Shown one piece after another: positions 7,195 through 7,508 of a stretch of DNA of 7,508 nucleotides (its first letter is position 1; each line of letters begins with the position of its first letter). A program made the position numbers and the translations under genes. Source of the DNA: JAZLJD01 sp045617725 (lineage in GTDB: Bacteria; Bacillota; Clostridia; Lachnospirales; Lachnospiraceae); NCBI GenBank assembly GCA_045617725.1, contig JAZLJD010000052.1, forward strand, positions 1 to 7,508, written 5' to 3'. Below the pieces are notes generated by a model. It worked only from the letters and a program-made list of their open reading frames with translations, was not told where the DNA came from and did not search any database.

Positions 7195-7198
7195 CTCC
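7195..7198 (-). promoter_or_regulatory. Ribosome binding site unusually close to the start codon
   Basis: GGAG at 7198-7195 is only two bases from the ATG at 7192, shorter than the eight to nine bases seen in this window's other strong sites. There is no other in-frame ATG before codon 33, and the hydrophobic anchor begins right after this start, so I keep it. The poor spacing suggests modest translation. Confidence 0.5.
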
Positions 7199-7200
7199 AC

Positions 7201-7229
7201 ATTTTAAGGCAAAAAGCCAAAAATCTCAA
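7201..7229 (-). promoter_or_regulatory. Candidate promoter abutting the start codon (near-leaderless)
   Basis: TTGAGA (7229-7224) and TAAAAT (7206-7201) each match consensus at 5 of 6 positions and are 17 bases apart, the best-scoring pair I found upstream of the exported-protein gene. It would place the transcription start about one to five bases before the ATG and cut off the GGAG site. It may be real or a chance match in T-rich DNA. Confidence 0.35.
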
Positions 7230-7266
7230 CACAAAGCGCCTTAGGCCCGAAAAAAATAAACCGATA

Positions 7267-7272
7267 ATTATA
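7267..7272 (-). promoter_or_regulatory. Alternative -10 box for the exported-protein/aminopeptidase operon
   Basis: A perfect TATAAT (7272-7267, within TAATATAATTATC) would start transcription near 7260 and give a leader of about 68 bases. The -35 region 17 bases upstream is only a T-run with no recognisable TTGACA, so the promoter would be weak or activator-dependent. Confidence 0.35.
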
Positions 7273-7287
7273 TTACTTAAAAAAGGC

Positions 7288-7332
7288 AAAAAAATCATTG
7301 CGCTAATTTGTTAAAGTTGCTACAATTAGTGC
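7288..7332 (-). terminator. Possible intrinsic terminator of a gene beyond the right edge
   Basis: Inverted repeat GCGCTAATTTGT (7300-7311) and ACAATTAGTGC (7322-7332) forms an 11-bp stem with one bulge and a 10-base loop. Reading the minus strand, seven T residues follow after five bases (7294-7288). The stem is AT-rich and on the minus strand has an A-C mismatch where the plus strand has a G-T pair, so it is not a strong case. It would insulate the operon that starts at 7192 from upstream transcription. Confidence 0.35.
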
Positions 7333-7379
7333 GGTTTATTTCCTATTATATATATGTGTTCCATATAAATCCCCGCATT

Positions 7380-7438
7380 TCGCAATCCGGTATATTTAGC
7401 CCTTCACTGCATTGCAGCGAAACTGCTACGGATTGCGA
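7380..7438. repeat. 10-bp inverted repeat within the tandem repeat unit
   Basis: TCGCAATCCG (7380-7389) and its exact reverse complement CGGATTGCGA (7429-7438) enclose 39 bases that contain smaller stems (CTGC at 7407-7410 with GCAG at 7414-7417; the same GCAG with CTGC at 7423-7426). The left arm recurs in the second copy at 7492-7501, so the central arm can pair with either side. Confidence 0.7.
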
Positions 7439-7452
7439 CACAAAGTGTCGCA
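7434..7452. repeat. 8-bp perfect hairpin in the repeat unit
   Basis: TGCGACAC and GTGTCGCA flank a three-base AAA loop. It shares 7434-7438 with the right arm of the 10-bp inverted repeat, so the two structures cannot both form in one strand. Confidence 0.75.
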
Positions 7453-7476
7453 TGAAAAATGCTTTGCATTTTTCAT
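7452..7476. repeat. 11-bp perfect hairpin in the repeat unit
   Basis: ATGAAAAATGC (7452-7462) and GCATTTTTCAT (7466-7476) flank a TTT loop and abut the preceding hairpin with no spacer. On the plus strand the 3' arm contains five T residues, but on neither strand does a U run follow the stem, so it is not a standard terminator. Confidence 0.75.
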
Positions 7477-7508
7477 ACTAATCCCCGCATTTCGCAATCC
7501 GGTATATT

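Larger units (their letters stand above)
7193..7367. other. AT-rich intergenic region upstream of the exported-protein gene
   Basis: It contains several A/T runs, two candidate promoters and one terminator-like hairpin, described separately. The only reading frame (minus strand, starting at 7298) has no ribosome binding site, overlaps the start of the 838-residue gene and is a low-complexity hydrophobic product of T-runs, so I do not call it a gene. Confidence 0.6.
7368..7508. repeat. Tandem repeat with 112-bp period and internal hairpins, running off the right edge
   Basis: The 29 bases at 7368-7396 are repeated exactly at 7480-7508, where the window stops, so the true repeat is at least 29 bp and the array may continue. 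Imperfect similarity extends about nine bases to the left of each copy (TTCCATATA against TTTCATACT), which suggests a decayed first unit. One full unit, 7368-7479, holds several inverted repeats described below. It contains no open reading frame. I do not recognise it as a named repeat family; the form suggests an interspersed palindromic repeat or a structured non-coding element. Confidence 0.8.

Noticed and set aside
7113..7298. Minus-strand 61-residue hydrophobic reading frame overlapping the start of the exported-protein gene
   Set aside because: No Shine-Dalgarno before its ATG, hydrophobicity comes from T-runs, and it overlaps 80 bases of a better-supported gene in another frame.
7368..7508. 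CRISPR array
   Set aside because: Only two copies are visible with an 83-bp intervening segment that is itself palindromic, far longer than a spacer, and no cas gene is present.
7368..7508. Integron attC sites or a transposon end
   Set aside because: No GTTRRRY core sites, no cassette genes between repeats, no integrase or transposase, and no terminal inverted repeat with target duplication can be seen.

Overview
The window looks like a chromosomal segment of a low-to-middle-GC Firmicute, most probably a plant-fibre-degrading Lachnospiraceae-type gut or rumen clostridium. That placement is inferred from the kinds of protein present (a clostridial-type GH39 xylosidase, an M29 aminopeptidase, and a large exported protein with a degenerate C39-like tail), from strong GGAGG ribosome binding sites, and from AT-rich intergenic DNA. 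No rRNA or tRNA is present to confirm it.

All four real genes lie on the minus strand, so transcription runs from right to left. Reading in that direction: 7508-7193 is gene-free and holds a structured tandem repeat (period 112 bp) running off the right edge, then a possible terminator and candidate promoters. 7192-4676 encodes an 838-residue membrane-anchored exported protein with a probable beta-propeller and a C39-like cysteine-peptidase fold, in which the Cys position appears to be Ser. 20 bases later, with an excellent ribosome binding site, 4655-3540 encodes a cytoplasmic M29 metallo-aminopeptidase. A 180-base intergenic region follows, with helically phased TTCCGTCA repeats and a sigma-A-like promoter. 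3359-1851 encodes a GH39 beta-xylosidase and 1837-185 a GH43 arabinofuranosidase/xylosidase-type enzyme, only 13 bases apart and probably translationally coupled. Two consecutive hairpins at 136-67 close the unit. 66-1 is AT-rich and has no recognisable gene.

The likely logic is two adjacent transcription units. The right-hand unit pairs an exported, possibly non-catalytic C39-like protein with an intracellular peptidase; its physiological role is not evident. The left-hand unit is a small cytoplasmic hemicellulose module. Neither glycosidase has a signal peptide, so both should act on imported (arabino)xylo-oligosaccharides, GH43 removing arabinose or xylose decorations and GH39 releasing xylose. 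No transporter or regulator gene is inside the window.

I found no convincing defence, CRISPR, phage or transposase system. The items most worth a second look are the structured tandem repeat at the right edge, the Cys-to-Ser change in the C39-like domain, the phased operator-like repeats before the xylosidase gene, and the unusual N-terminal architecture of the GH43 protein.
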